Source: Thermococcus sp. AM4
GTDB taxonomy: Archaea; Methanobacteriota_B; Thermococci; Thermococcales; Thermococcaceae
Assembly (NCBI RefSeq): GCF_000151205.2
Contig: NC_016051.1
Span: 992,001-1,056,000 of the forward strand
Length of the DNA stretch: 64,000 nucleotides
Reading direction: 5' to 3'
Positions 54,401 to 60,530 of this stretch are shown here, one piece after another. Numbering within the stretch: position 1 is the first letter of the stretch; every line of letters begins with the position of its first letter. The notes under the pieces were generated by a model, which was given only the letters and a program-made list of their open reading frames with translations, had not been told where the DNA came from and did not search any database. The position numbers were made by a program, and so were the translations under genes.

Positions 54401-55294
54401 TTCCGCCAGCTCGTCGCCGGCAATGGCGTAAACCACGAGCCGGTTTTCACCGCCCTGAGCAGTTATGGTCGTGTTCGGCTTGAACGTGACGTTTTCCCCG
54501 CCGTTGAGGGAGTACCTCCACTCCTGAACGGGTTTGTTGGCGGTAACGTTCAGGTCTATCGTGTACGTACTGTAAACCCTCTCCTCCGGCGAGAGGATGG
54601 CTATCTCAAGGTTCTCTTCCGTCGGTGTATAGCCGTATTCAACCGCTATATCATCGAAGTACAGGTGGGAATCAACCGGGGTATCGTCCCAGCCCCCTAT
54701 TACGAGCTGGAAGTGTGTGACGCCCTTCATCCCCGCCGTGTACACGGTTTTCACGAGCACGCCGCCCTCCCAGTACTCAAAGCGGTCCTCGTACAGAACC
54801 ACCCTGAAATCGATGTAATCCCTCGGAATCGTCCGGTAGTCGGTTATCGAGCCCTCCGGTCTGTCGTAAGCTATCTTGTCCGACGGCCAGCTGACGTAGC
54901 GAACGCCCACGTAGTTCCCGGAGTCGGCATCGTAGATTCTAAGCCACATCTCTGCCGTCCCAGGATCGGTGAACTTCCACCTTCCCGAGAACACCACGTA
55001 GCTCCAGTTGCCCACCGTGATCACGGAACTCCTTAAGAAGGCGTGCTCGGTGGCGTAGTTCCCGGTCCTGCCCCCGTGGGTAACGAACTGGGCCTCCCCG
55101 TTTGCCTCGAGGTACCTGTTTCCATCGCCAGCGACCTCCTCGGTCCACTTATCCGTGTCGAGAACGTTGTCGTTGAAGTCGTCCTGGAAAACGTACGTAT
55201 CCTGGGCCTGAACGGGGCGGGGAAAAGCCACGAAACCCACGTTTAGGTAGGAGCCGATTAAAAGATAGAGCAGAAAGAGCGTGCGCTTTTTCAC
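42416..55294 (-). CDS. Giant multidomain secreted surface protein (about 4,290 residues)
   Basis: One uninterrupted frame of 4,292 codons. Order of parts: signal peptide (1-30); LamG-like domain (30-225); Ig and FN3-like domains (230-400); right-handed beta-helix (about 400-655); six Ig-like repeats opening with an F-V-x-P-T-P-x-N-G motif (near 757, 1045, 1320, 1490, 1582, 1890); FN3 region; second beta-helix (2205-3005) with a sandwich insert near 2610-2765; CARDB-like domains; a helical block (about 3640-3800); a domain like PGF-pre-PGF (4125-4235); a Thr/Pro/Glu linker; and a final helix PYYALLALAAVLLLLVYLRRR. Many N-x-S/T sites. Probably an adhesin or S-layer-linked stalk. GTG 55294 is the start, after GGTGATC, as in the oxidoreductase gene. 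Confidence 0.9.
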   Translation of the reverse strand: MKKRTLFLLYLLIGSYLNVGFVAFPRPVQAQDTYVFQDDFNDNVLDTDKWTEEVAGDGNRYLEANGEAQFVTHGGRTGNYATEHAFLRSSVITVGNWSYVVFSGRWKFTDPGTAEMWLRIYDADSGNYVGVRYVSWPSDKIAYDRPEGSITDYRTIPRDYIDFRVVLYEDRFEYWEGGVLVKTVYTAGMKGVTHFQLVIGGWDDTPVDSHLYFDDIAVEYGYTPTEENLEIAILSPEERVYSTYTIDLNVTANKPVQEWRYSLNGGENVTFKPNTTITAQGGENRLVVYAIAGDELAESRVSFYVNASEEDDTPPGTVENLSHEVGVDYIRWTWDNPRDEDFDTALVYIDGKFRGETDEGEWLLDGLSPGETHTIGILTRDHSGNVNTTWVNDTATTQVPSQTVYVNESGWWYEGGSFNPSETPLEDGLKNAVKGGRVVVLAGRYGESVKISKPLTVETAEGAVVSGDGSGVEKGMKPVFYVSSDNVTVRGFNVTTALSNIGIWVDGGVNCTVENVTVRIAETEESEHYGIYLSYGGNNVVRDSEVSVSGFQGVGIYLYEGETPSDVYGNAVEVLGDSADGIEVFYTSARVSNNTVSIGGVSENSGYALYLYLAGDSSIEGNELTTNPNESRAWAINVVGEFKGSLSGNRINEVPTEITCPENCLVRAVSPENRPAPPDGYGDIGEYLEIDVDSWLYLGVYYEDSSLDGLVEDSLRIWRFTEGWTLDGTSGHRLDASRNLVEANLTGPGIFAPLALEKTDVTPPVISFVDPTPGNGSLLGNSTVVINVTSSENLSRAVLEFDGENHTMLGSGRGWYYRMSVSDGSHTFRVHGMDTAGNNGTSEERSFEVDTKAPEYSNVGQDEMGVPPGREVHVHALWKDPHLSGAVLYTNVSGSWDNSGDVSFEGADGWSNFTISTDGLEPGLYCWRITGEDVLGHVNTTPMGCFRVYAPLEIVSYSPESPVESYVGDTVEFSVTANQIVNVTWYLDGSIVKTEKNVETSTYKNSDVGEGEHGLRAVVVNSNGSASQFWAWYVYPRPNLTITFVRPTPENGARLNVRKIIINVTSSLDLSRVTLEWNGVNKSMEGSGRNWWALMENLTDGTYTFRVYGSAGGINGSTEERAVEIDATAPEFLEYGQAEDEVIVGDKAEVFAKWTDAHLEGAVLVTNATLVDGEFTWTESPLQIADGWSNGTITTDENFAGKVFCWYIRARDSFGNENRTPQMCFRVEERLRILSFSPEEREVELRENETASFSITLNRIANVSWAVNGTVVLNEETSESTYENSSLIPGLWNVSVRAENGNGVAEHWWLVRVMKLESLPEIVVLEPGNGSKIKGSWVMVRARASGELSLAVLELDGVNHTMLGSGKNWSLNVSLTDGHHSLRVYGMDLTGRKTVSKGLTFESDGNPPEIAIECPTAVSEGSLVTLNVSLYDVHPDAYRIYRDGVLQVEDGYSTNTTLRMEFRAVEPGIVEYKVWANDTFGWENEATVRIHVRDTTPPRLVLLSPTPENGSILNRNLVEFKLSSSENLSRAILVINGTGYEMTGSGTEWSASVFLPDGMYRFYVEAWDAGGNLNETERRTFTIDTTPPVLSFVSPTPADSSLVGSCTMTIAVNASEELSEALLEFNGVNVTMSGSGRHWAFTGELCHADGSYSFRVYGTDLGNNTGVSDVRTVEVDSTPPLIQWTRAVNMSRLGGMIFRAERLSTAFFEFNVTDAHPMSYRVYLNPKPGLLEPPVRGGSYRSGVPFEFPVRTNDVGTDVYKVVIYDAALNRVELTLAVRVVDTTPPAPVGELKVTTNSSGFVVTWLNPRDDDFQRVELYLDPKEMENERGERVLDWNSSLVANLTGEPGGEMRFSMRLGHGRHVLYARTFDRYGNGGSPVEVAFTVPLPEFALNYTGSTPENGTILPGDVHEVTVDVFSSVPLTECRLLWNGEPVEMEVLENSCRAKVEVVPGGEYSFSVFAVDVYRRGVSMPVRTFSVEGTCFGKKTSLELHPPGEVSSLRFPVNFTFVTSALARVYTYRASIRGMEVERTFEPEIEITGHKDVAGPFGKVERLYVIEGRFLVDLWDIRDAVLKGAEEGEPVVIEVTATDYCGGEIKAEGTLVACRKAESPDLSVEVGDVYYRDDDVVMSAEVVNGVPLRGLYYSINGGPWVEFNGTVNLTSFLERGENTVAVKAVSGCGLTAETTERVFVGPPREGDWIVNDTEECIGHEFSVNGGLIVTDTGNLTLRGCRIHLGGSVRLNGVMRAFDGSLIGNASGFSGGLGRLEMRGSTLENSGAGSFVEGTALVSNSVLYGEFSFEFTELKIDSSIVNGGLSILGSGKVTNTVVTGGSGIALTGMDGGTIENVTLQDCDYGIHLVDDNGRNVAFRNILVENPRDAALFIDAGFGYLPGEGVFTNLTVIGGTVIINGGSAAFESSSIEPKSGYAVLVNAGGKILTFRNSSVAGRGVLVRKLATLSLQDSNLSGDVRGDLDYLEVLVSRGRKASLREGSLRNVHAEIKGVLSIVDYTVDGGNIVAYGSGTLRVEDEDGIPATNPSDEDASVLRNVDVEGYSPGGNAHIVIFNSRLENSSLVTDSRWLLIRGSVINGELSLNTGEESLSPPVETSAFGATAGWYYSTMYPSGDWYYSPDSTGMIPGDGPFFARSSTAPSGWGSGTAVGTFRTLYLKRTFSVDELPAKAILKYSAFGRVDVYVNGRRVVHDRKVGHLSFGLLGLRVLPHSGSADVAPYLMPGRNLIAVRVILPSGYPYSNLGAFRASLRLESGLSAVTDSVLNGDVGGYGTRAIFARDDVHGRLSFDYLSWVTVSDSKVQGTVDCVGRIELINSELEGNGSGTGLGMTDYGAISVENSRVHGFEYGIMGASEVNVTGSEIYDNNVGISLQSARILIRDSYIRDNGIGVVTHNVTGMIENNVIYGNDVGIDVNTGGTAYARGNRLSITHDTVLGNSLGVRFSGGAGPGYLSLTKSLIQNNDLGLLLNSTMMPGMEFDSLVNYRDVLIEGRFSPVFRFIDWGGTEPRMVLSYPDGFMYTRDGEVRDDYDILALNWKPVILRNSTSVGADWGSSLLSASLNVHPLEKGSVKGVVTLAGRAVSREGLSQVRYSLDMNGSVETIAEVNVDSDTYDGYVLLDTVGMNLTGWGTLRFTAVDSTGKNLTSAVRVYFANAEIVIENVSATNATNIYSLYRIKYIPVEEGFLKSWPNRDRFANVTVVLKNTGLINGSARLVLDLPEYVERHTGNVEALAYIPPNGSLSLRFSLPIVEYNWETLTWDVLPDELPSFGRFTAWVRLYDSDNVLRAEVPVTVGFTLGPVFKITGYSMYSYSRKYCRGYPQSCHHDPPYDGDGDDVVEAAESHHFDMGYENVGDTDANVRWISVKEHIPEKYPGKKTLRMNTVEIFNDSSSLWDTDPDSFHLLGSAPVGVEKTGMDVFIDWWPDLPPIMIPPVNFTGDYLISADFYYSDENGRDYSTPSLNYKKRPVKALNKTFVPLTVRMNPVDVRIVAVKNEKTYVTMHNTNGNVYYDYFVQGSYGPGEGFRWYHFIPPGFTMRAIAGDSREPQRTVPHYRIIVGFKPSTVGSYLKLFASTLNAVLGVLGIDVPADTLTLALAHTVLKVVNLAETIDFQTDSESFESINASPRRSEVDAELLSSNETVIAPVGIDTFARLEKNYGMDREYYNSLENLNELPAAEQARVLGKFVKAIALDEDLQLLLLETIIEVSNANLYYNLGKVMKGAITQNPEAIVSGSEAIGTAALKKALKEAAKEAVLDELKKTSYYKGLTPEEQEAYKNKVGKGVAAIVVYTFDMSQFVTYLALAPVPGTKTIYVLDPPGNFTVHPEDSNVTLLGGGAVGTGVGRVSLSLGDVDVYNASYLVSTESLPIASLFNGTLLWMSTRVEGVRIGEMLGNVTITMRPTADSANRLLAALREEGMVGTLLSGYFAGKPRWNVSMDWGRVVIFATGILNAYPTEDKVSVSIFTNASLTLANVTRVGRYGNFIEIRPSFVPLNSTEVNVTGNASVGTSNDFITVVRGRVENLELNAAPLKLRLGDAITVTAPAACAIEWRLDGKTGRGIFVPTDAVAPGNHTLEVTCLIGNLSESRTFTVETVTPPIVTKKVAGTLVDSSGFIVLEFDTDLQMISLVSEGKLKGVVAVSQNPGGRVEGYLVYSTFNVTHPSNWSVNNVTLYFRVPRRWFENNNVSPGDVVLLRHGYGWTEYRPVLEYGDGEYLHYHVRVPALSVFVVAKKLSVEENETPTETPTPTESQTETVPGTPEGGSGIKLPYYALLALAAVLLLLVYLRRR

Positions 55295-55344
55295 GTGGAT
55301 CACCCCCAACGCAAGAAGAGCCGGGCTGCACAGACACGGAAGCG

Positions 55345-55383
55345 TTATTAGAACGAGTTATTAGAGCCCACAGTCCGGGCTCC
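55345..55383 (-). promoter_or_regulatory. Tandem TATA-like repeats and hairpin before the giant gene
   Basis: TCTAATAAC occurs twice on minus (55345-55353 and 55358-55366), 13 bases apart, about 50-70 bases before GTG 55294. Next to them GAGCCC (55365-55370) pairs with GGGCTC (55378-55383). The rest of the ~258-base gap is A+T-rich (GTATAATAATTTTTT near 55419) without other clear signals. Confidence 0.4.
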
Positions 55384-55506
55384 CCTTACGTTCATGTTCA
55401 AAGTTAGTCCTTCAAAGTATAATAATTTTTTGGTTCAATACTGAAATGTTGGAAAAGCTACAATAGGCGCTTCCTGGGCAATTACGACCAGTGAGGTATA
55501 TCCCTG

Positions 55507-55522
55507 CCGGAACGTTTTTCTG
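55507..55522 (+). promoter_or_regulatory. Promoter of the ferritin-VIT1 gene
   Basis: CCGGAACG followed by TTTTTCTG, about 35 bases before ATG 55553; the ribosome site is GGGGTGAGAGG. Confidence 0.45.
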
Positions 55523-55552
55523 ATCCCGAGACGAGATCTGAGGGGTGAGAGG

Positions 55553-56641
55553 ATGGAGGAGATCGAGCTCGCGAGGAAGTTTTACGCGGACGAGTACCAG
55601 GACTCGGTTCTCTATTCGAGCCTCGCGAAAGTGGAGAAGGACGAGAGGTTGAGGAACGAGTTCCTGAGGCTTTCGAACATAGAGGCGAAGCACGCCAAGT
55701 TCTGGCACGATTTCCTCAGGAGGAGAAACGCTGAAGTTCCGAGGGTCAGGGTTGGACGCCTTAAGATAACGTCCGTAAGGCTGCTCCGGAAACTCCTCGG
55801 TCCCGGCGCCGTCGCATCGCTCCTCGAGATGGGGGAGAACTCGGCCATCGAGAAGTACTACCGCTTTCTAACGAGCTTCGATTTAAGCGAGGAGGAGAGG
55901 ATCGAGCTGTCGAAGGTTATCCTCGATGAGCTGGAACACGAGCACTTCTTCGCCGAGACCAAAAGGCGCTTCCATGCGGAGAACGTCAGGGACTTAGTCC
56001 TCGGGATGAACGATGGCCTGGTGGAGCTCCTCGGGGCCGTTACGGGGCTTTCGGCCGTCTACGTGAACTCTCCGAGGGTTGTAGGTATAAGCGGCCTCAT
56101 CGTCGGCGTCGCAGGGGCCCTCTCTATGGCAATAGGGGCCTTCATATCCGTTAGATCCCAGAGGCAGGTCAACGAGAGCGTGAGAAGGCGCATGGAGGTT
56201 CTCTTCAAGGTGTCCCCCGAGCGGGCGAAGGAGGAGCTCTTCGAAAAGCTGACCGAAGTCGGAATACCCGAGGACGTCGCGGGGGAGGTGGCCGAGAGGC
56301 TCTCCTCCAACCACGACGCAATAATGAGGCTCCTCGTGGGGGAAGGGGGTGAAGAAAACGAGGTTCGGTCTGCGGTCTACACCGGACTGGCGTACCTGCT
56401 CGGTGTTCTCTTTCCGGTACTCCCGTACTTCTTGGCCCCGTCTTCCCTCGTGGCACTTCCAATCTCGATAGGCCTCGCCGGGGCCGCGCTCGCGGTGGTC
56501 GCGACTCTAATAGCCCTCCTCTCGGGCATCTCCCTGAAGACCAAGATAGCCGAGATGGTCTCGACAGGGCTTGGAGCGGCCTTCCTGAGCTACCTCTTCG
56601 GAAGGCTCATGGAGAACCTGTTCCACGTCTCGGCCCTCTGA
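55553..56641 (+). CDS. Ferritin-like/VIT1-CCC1 fusion, probable iron or manganese transporter
   Basis: A 362-residue fusion. Residues 1-140 are a rubrerythrin-type four-helix bundle with metal-binding Glu and ExxH pairs (LYSSLAKVEKDE, LSNIEAKHAKFWHDF, LDELEHEHFF). Residues ~145-360 are a VIT1/CCC1 membrane domain with DLVLGMNDGLVELLGAVTGL, GALSMAIGAFISVRSQRQV and three C-terminal helices. Such fusions (compare bacterial MbfA) move Fe2+ or Mn2+ across the membrane, with the ferritin part sensing or oxidising metal. It stands alone with its own promoter and converges on RubisCO. Confidence 0.88.
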   Translation: MEEIELARKFYADEYQDSVLYSSLAKVEKDERLRNEFLRLSNIEAKHAKFWHDFLRRRNAEVPRVRVGRLKITSVRLLRKLLGPGAVASLLEMGENSAIEKYYRFLTSFDLSEEERIELSKVILDELEHEHFFAETKRRFHAENVRDLVLGMNDGLVELLGAVTGLSAVYVNSPRVVGISGLIVGVAGALSMAIGAFISVRSQRQVNESVRRRMEVLFKVSPERAKEELFEKLTEVGIPEDVAGEVAERLSSNHDAIMRLLVGEGGEENEVRSAVYTGLAYLLGVLFPVLPYFLAPSSLVALPISIGLAGAALAVVATLIALLSGISLKTKIAEMVSTGLGAAFLSYLFGRLMENLFHVSAL

Positions 56642-56695
56642 TTCCCTTTTTTGAAATACAGAAGAAAACGGAGAAAGAGCGAAAAGAGGCAACGA

Positions 56696-58030
56696 TCAGA
56701 CCGGCGTGACGTGGCCCCACTTCTCGAGGGCGCGAGCGAGCTCCTTGTGGGTCTTGGCGTACTCGTCGAGCGGGATTCCCTGCATTATGGCGTCGATGGC
56801 CTGTCTTACCGCCCTCGCTCCCGCTCCCGGTCCGTCCGGGTGGCCGAGGGTTCCACCGCCGAGCTGTAAAACAATGTCCTTTCCGAGGGCCTCTATGACC
56901 GGCTCGATGTTGCCCGGGTGGAGACCGCCTGAGCTGGTCGGGAAGGCTGGCTTCATGCCGTAGAACTTCTGCTCGAGGTGGAAGACGTCGTTCTCGTCCG
57001 GGGTGTAGGTTTCCTCCCTGAGAATCCTCGCGTTCTGGATGACGTCCCATTTTCCACCCTCGAGCTTTCCGGCGCCGGCGGTTCCAACGTGGAGCTGGTC
57101 AATTCCTATAATCCTGTAGAGCTTGGCCAGGACGAACATCGAGATGCCGTGGTACTTGTTCCTCGTGAAGGCCGCGTGCATCGCCCTGTGGCCGTGAATG
57201 GCCAGCCCGTAGTCGGCCGCCAGGTCGCGGATGTACTCGAGCGCTCCCCAGCCGGTTATGACGACGTCAACCATCGCGTGCTTGAGTCCGAGGTCTGCCA
57301 GAATCTCAAGGCGCCTCTCCATCTCGCGAACGTCTGCGGTGATGTTGGCGAACCAGGTCTTCTTCTCGCCGGTCTCGTTCTCGACCTTGTCGATGACCCT
57401 CGCCACTATCTCCGCCCTCTCGTCGAAGCGGTTGTACCAGGGGCTCGTGAGGTTCTCGTCGTCCTTCATGTAGTCCGCACCGTTGGAGAGGAGCTCGTAG
57501 GCTAGCTTTTCAAACTCCTCCGGCGAGTAGCCTACCTTGGGCTTGGGGACGACGCCGTAGAGGGGTCTGTCATAGATTTCGAGCATCTTCCTGACGCCCT
57601 CGATACCGAAGGCCGGCCCGTTGAAGTTCCTGAGGACTATCTCGGGAATGTAGAGGTCCTCAAGGCGAAGACCCTTAACGCGCTTCATTCCGAAGACGTT
57701 TCCGGCTATACTCGCGAGAAGGCCCGGTAAATTCCACTCCTCGAAGGCGTGGAACGGGTAGGCGATCCTGACGATCCAGCTTCCGTCGCCCATGTCGATG
57801 AAGTCGTAGGCCTTAGCTGAAAGGTCGGCCCAGCGCTCCTGCTCGTACCAGGGGTAAAGGGTCGTCCAGGTTCCGGTCGAGCTCTCGGCGGCGACTGCAC
57901 CTGCGGCCGCCTCGATGGTGTATCCCTCAGCAGGGGTAACGCGGAAAACCGCTATTATGTCCCTCTTCTTGTTCGGCTCGTAGCCCTTGTCCACGTAGTA
58001 GTCGTATATCTTGTCGAACTTCTCAACCAT
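56696..58030 (-). CDS. rbcL: Ribulose-bisphosphate carboxylase, archaeal form III
   Basis: A 444-residue RubisCO, the length I recall for the Thermococcus enzyme. Active-site marks: YGVVPKPKVGYSPEEF, the carbamylated Lys with Asp-Asp-Glu in GADYMKDDEN, IHGHRAMHAAFTR, flexible loop AGAGKLEGG, SSGGLHPG and LGGGTLGHPDG. In Thermococcus it acts in the AMP/pentose bisphosphate route, turning ribulose 1,5-bisphosphate from nucleosides plus CO2 into 3-phosphoglycerate, rather than in a Calvin cycle. ATG 58030 follows GAGGTGG; a longer frame to 58084 has no support. Uridine phosphorylase at 8.4 kb may supply ribose to the same route. Confidence 0.96.
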   Translation of the reverse strand: MVEKFDKIYDYYVDKGYEPNKKRDIIAVFRVTPAEGYTIEAAAGAVAAESSTGTWTTLYPWYEQERWADLSAKAYDFIDMGDGSWIVRIAYPFHAFEEWNLPGLLASIAGNVFGMKRVKGLRLEDLYIPEIVLRNFNGPAFGIEGVRKMLEIYDRPLYGVVPKPKVGYSPEEFEKLAYELLSNGADYMKDDENLTSPWYNRFDERAEIVARVIDKVENETGEKKTWFANITADVREMERRLEILADLGLKHAMVDVVITGWGALEYIRDLAADYGLAIHGHRAMHAAFTRNKYHGISMFVLAKLYRIIGIDQLHVGTAGAGKLEGGKWDVIQNARILREETYTPDENDVFHLEQKFYGMKPAFPTSSGGLHPGNIEPVIEALGKDIVLQLGGGTLGHPDGPGAGARAVRQAIDAIMQGIPLDEYAKTHKELARALEKWGHVTPV

Positions 58031-58064
58031 TTCCAACCACCTCAACGGATTTTTCTCCCTTCCG

Positions 58065-58081
58065 GCTATTAAGCCTTCCGG
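58065..58081 (-). promoter_or_regulatory. BRE/TATA promoter of rbcL
   Basis: CCGGAAG then GCTTAATAGC on minus, 35-45 bases before ATG 58030. A second similar CGAAAGCTTAATAAAC stands near 58107-58123; which one is used is unclear. Confidence 0.55.
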
Positions 58082-58155
58082 CAAGGGGCAAAAAACTTGG
58101 AAAGCTGGGTTTATTAAGCTTTCGCCCCAGATCTGGGCAGAGAAAAGAAAAGGGG

Positions 58156-60483
58156 TCAGCCCCTGCGGAGAACGATCAGGCTCACGGGCGGGACGTCAAG
58201 GCTGTTGCTGTAGCTCCCGCTCCCGGGCCACACCTCCTCCCACGTTCCAGGGGGAAGGGGTATCTCCGCCCGTGCCTCCCCGTTGTTGGCCACAACGAGA
58301 ACCTCGTTCCCGTGTCCGCGGAAAAATGCAATTACGCCGTCTTTCGCCATGTAAAAGCTTATCTTGCTGCTGGTCAGGGCGGGGACGCTCTCCCTTAGCT
58401 TTCCAAGGCTCCTGTAGTGCTCAACGAGGCTGGTGTTGCACTCGTCCCACTGGAGTGGATAGCGCTGCTCGTCGTAGTGGTTTTTGTCCCCCAGAAAGCC
58501 GCACTCGTCGCCCTGGAACGTCACAGGCATGCCCGGCAGCGTGTAGAGCAGGGCGGAGAGGAGCTTGAGCCTTTTAACGGCTTCGGGCTTTGGCTCCTCT
58601 CCAAGTTCCCCGCCGCCGAGATCGGTCAGGGCCCTCGACGTGTCGTGGGAATCGACGAGGTTGAAGCCCATGGCAACCACGTTTTCACCGTACGAGGCGT
58701 AGTACTTCCCGAGCAGGTTGAGGGCCGTTTTTCCGCTGAGGGTTCCCCGGGCGTAGGGCAGGAGGATGTCCCTTCCGAGGGCGTAGTTCATGAGGGAGTC
58801 GAATTTATCTCCCCTAACCCACTCGGGCGAGAGCGTCCAGATCTCCCCTACGAGGTAGGCGTCGGGATGCCTCTCCTTGATCCTCTCCCTGAACTCGCGG
58901 AAGAACTCGTCGGCGTTCACGAGGTCCGCGGGGGTGTCCACTCTGATCCCGTCGAAGCCGAAGTCGAGCCACTTCATTGCCGCGCCAAAGAGGTAATCCT
59001 TCACCTCGGGGTTCGTCGTGTTCAGCTTTGGAAGGCTTCCCAGCCCCCACCAGCCCTCGTAGGCGCTCCCGTCACCGAGCTTGAAGGGCCAGCGCTTTAT
59101 GAAGTACCAGTGCCAGTAGGGGCTCTTCCTGCCGTTTTTCCACACGTCAAGGAACTGCTCCGCCCCGATTCCGCTGTGATCCGGCACGAAGTCAAAGATC
59201 ACCCTTATACCCCTCCTGTGGGCCTCGGTGAGGAAGAGCTTGAGCTCGGCCTCGGTTCCGAACTTCGGATCAACCCGGTAGTAGTCGTAGGTGTCGTAGC
59301 CGTGAACGCTGCCCGAGAGAAAGATCGGGTTCAGGTAGATGAGCTTCACTCCAAGGGAGCTGAGGTAATCGAGTTTCTCAGTTATGCCCGCTATGTCCCC
59401 TCCGAAGTACTGGTGGCAGCAGTGAAGCGGCGTTATCGGATCGCTCCAGTTGGAGAGGATCGGCTTTTCGTTCGTCATCTGGTTGTAGATCAGCTCGTCG
59501 TGGTCGAGTGCGAGGGCATCGTTGCTCCGGTTGCCGTTGAAGAACCTGTCCGGGAAGATCTGGTAGCCAATGGCCCTGCTGACCCACTCGAGCTGGGGGA
59601 AGCGGTTCGTGCCGTCGAAGTGGAAGTACTTGGCTTTGGAGCTGTTGAGGACCACGAACTCGGTTCCGTTCACATCGAGCACGAAGTGGTAGTCGAAGGC
59701 CCTCACAGGAAGCTCGGCGCGCCAGACCTCACCGGAATCCCACCAGACCTGCTTCTCCATCGTGAAGTTCCCGATGGTAGTTACCAGAACCGCCGAATCA
59801 ACCAGCCCGGGATCGACCTCGAAGCGCACCACGGTTCTGTTGTCGGCTATTGAGAGGTACGCCGGATCGAGGGGATTGTGCTCGATCTTCAGCGCCGATT
59901 CGCCCTTTACCACCTTTATCGCGTTCTTCCCGCCGTAGCCGTCATCGACGTAGCCATCTGCCGTTGGATCTGCCTTGGACATGTCCTCTATCCAGTGGCC
60001 GTCGACGTAGAACTTGTACTCGTAGGTTCCCGGCTTGAGGCAGATCCTGAGGTACCACTTCCCGTCCGGCTTTTTGTGCATCAGCCACTGGCTCCAGCCG
60101 TTGAAAGTGCCCCTGAGGCTGACCATCTTCACCGTCTTGTTTCCCGGGTCATAGACGAACTCCACCGGAACCTTGCCCGGCGGACAGGAACCGGAGGAAC
60201 CCGAGAGGTAGATGACCCTGTACTCGCGGGCCGGAGTGGGGGTCGTTGTCGCGGTCGCTGTGGATTCAGTGGTAGTTGTGGTTGTGATTGATGTTGTTGA
60301 GGTTGTAGTTGTTGAGTACTGCGTGGAGGTCGTTGATTCAGTCGTCGTGGAGGGGACCGCCGTGGTGGACGATTGGCTAATTGGACTCGAACTCGTTTTC
60401 GAGGTTCCTCCACCGAGACAGCCGGCGGCGAGAACCCCGCCGATCAGGAGAAGGAGGAGCGCGAGGGCAACCTTTCTACCCAC
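58156..60483 (-). CDS. Secreted GH13 pullulan/starch hydrolase (neopullulanase-like lipoprotein)
   Basis: A 775-residue exported amylase-family enzyme. A signal peptide with lipobox LAAGC near 20 is followed by a Ser/Thr stalk (~25-80). A CBM48-like domain follows (~95-190: VSLRGTFNGW, GTYEYKFYVDGHW), then a second N-domain and the GH13 barrel from ~300. Catalytic motifs: DFVPDHSG, GIRVDTP (nucleophile Asp), GEIWTLS (Glu) and LVDSHDTSR (Asp). HQYFGGD is the GH13_20 signature, shared by neopullulanases and the type III pullulan hydrolases of Thermococcus. GTG 60483 gives the signal peptide. A TGM-like site overlaps its start region, suggesting maltodextrin control. Confidence 0.88.
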   Translation of the reverse strand: MGRKVALALLLLLIGGVLAAGCLGGGTSKTSSSPISQSSTTAVPSTTTESTTSTQYSTTTTSTTSITTTTTTESTATATTTPTPAREYRVIYLSGSSGSCPPGKVPVEFVYDPGNKTVKMVSLRGTFNGWSQWLMHKKPDGKWYLRICLKPGTYEYKFYVDGHWIEDMSKADPTADGYVDDGYGGKNAIKVVKGESALKIEHNPLDPAYLSIADNRTVVRFEVDPGLVDSAVLVTTIGNFTMEKQVWWDSGEVWRAELPVRAFDYHFVLDVNGTEFVVLNSSKAKYFHFDGTNRFPQLEWVSRAIGYQIFPDRFFNGNRSNDALALDHDELIYNQMTNEKPILSNWSDPITPLHCCHQYFGGDIAGITEKLDYLSSLGVKLIYLNPIFLSGSVHGYDTYDYYRVDPKFGTEAELKLFLTEAHRRGIRVIFDFVPDHSGIGAEQFLDVWKNGRKSPYWHWYFIKRWPFKLGDGSAYEGWWGLGSLPKLNTTNPEVKDYLFGAAMKWLDFGFDGIRVDTPADLVNADEFFREFRERIKERHPDAYLVGEIWTLSPEWVRGDKFDSLMNYALGRDILLPYARGTLSGKTALNLLGKYYASYGENVVAMGFNLVDSHDTSRALTDLGGGELGEEPKPEAVKRLKLLSALLYTLPGMPVTFQGDECGFLGDKNHYDEQRYPLQWDECNTSLVEHYRSLGKLRESVPALTSSKISFYMAKDGVIAFFRGHGNEVLVVANNGEARAEIPLPPGTWEEVWPGSGSYSNSLDVPPVSLIVLRRG

Positions 60484-60486
60484 ATG

Positions 60487-60503
60487 TATCACCTGGAGTG
60501 AGT
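60487..60503. promoter_or_regulatory. TGM-like site at the pullulan hydrolase start
   Basis: TATCAC-CTGGA-GTGAGT matches the Thermococcales glycolytic motif TATCAC-N5-GTGATA at ten of twelve arm bases. It lies downstream of the minus-strand TATA, over the expected transcription start. In Thermococcus that position goes with repression by Tgr/TrmBL1 without maltose-type sugars. One arm also contains the ribosome site. Confidence 0.5.
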
Positions 60504-60511
60504 AAAGGAAA

Positions 60512-60530
60512 GGGTATATTAGGGTTTTGC
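60512..60530 (-). promoter_or_regulatory. BRE/TATA promoter of the pullulan hydrolase
   Basis: GCAAAACC then CTAATATACC on minus, directly after the carboxyltransferase stop at 60531. Confidence 0.6.

Noticed and set aside
42416-55294. Many long plus-strand frames across the giant gene and other minus-strand genes
   Set aside because: They lack ribosome sites and family motifs and mirror codon bias of the real frame; treated as shadows.
58065-58125. A TGM site before rbcL
   Set aside because: No TATCAC-N5-GTGATA-like arms were found; only TATA-like elements.
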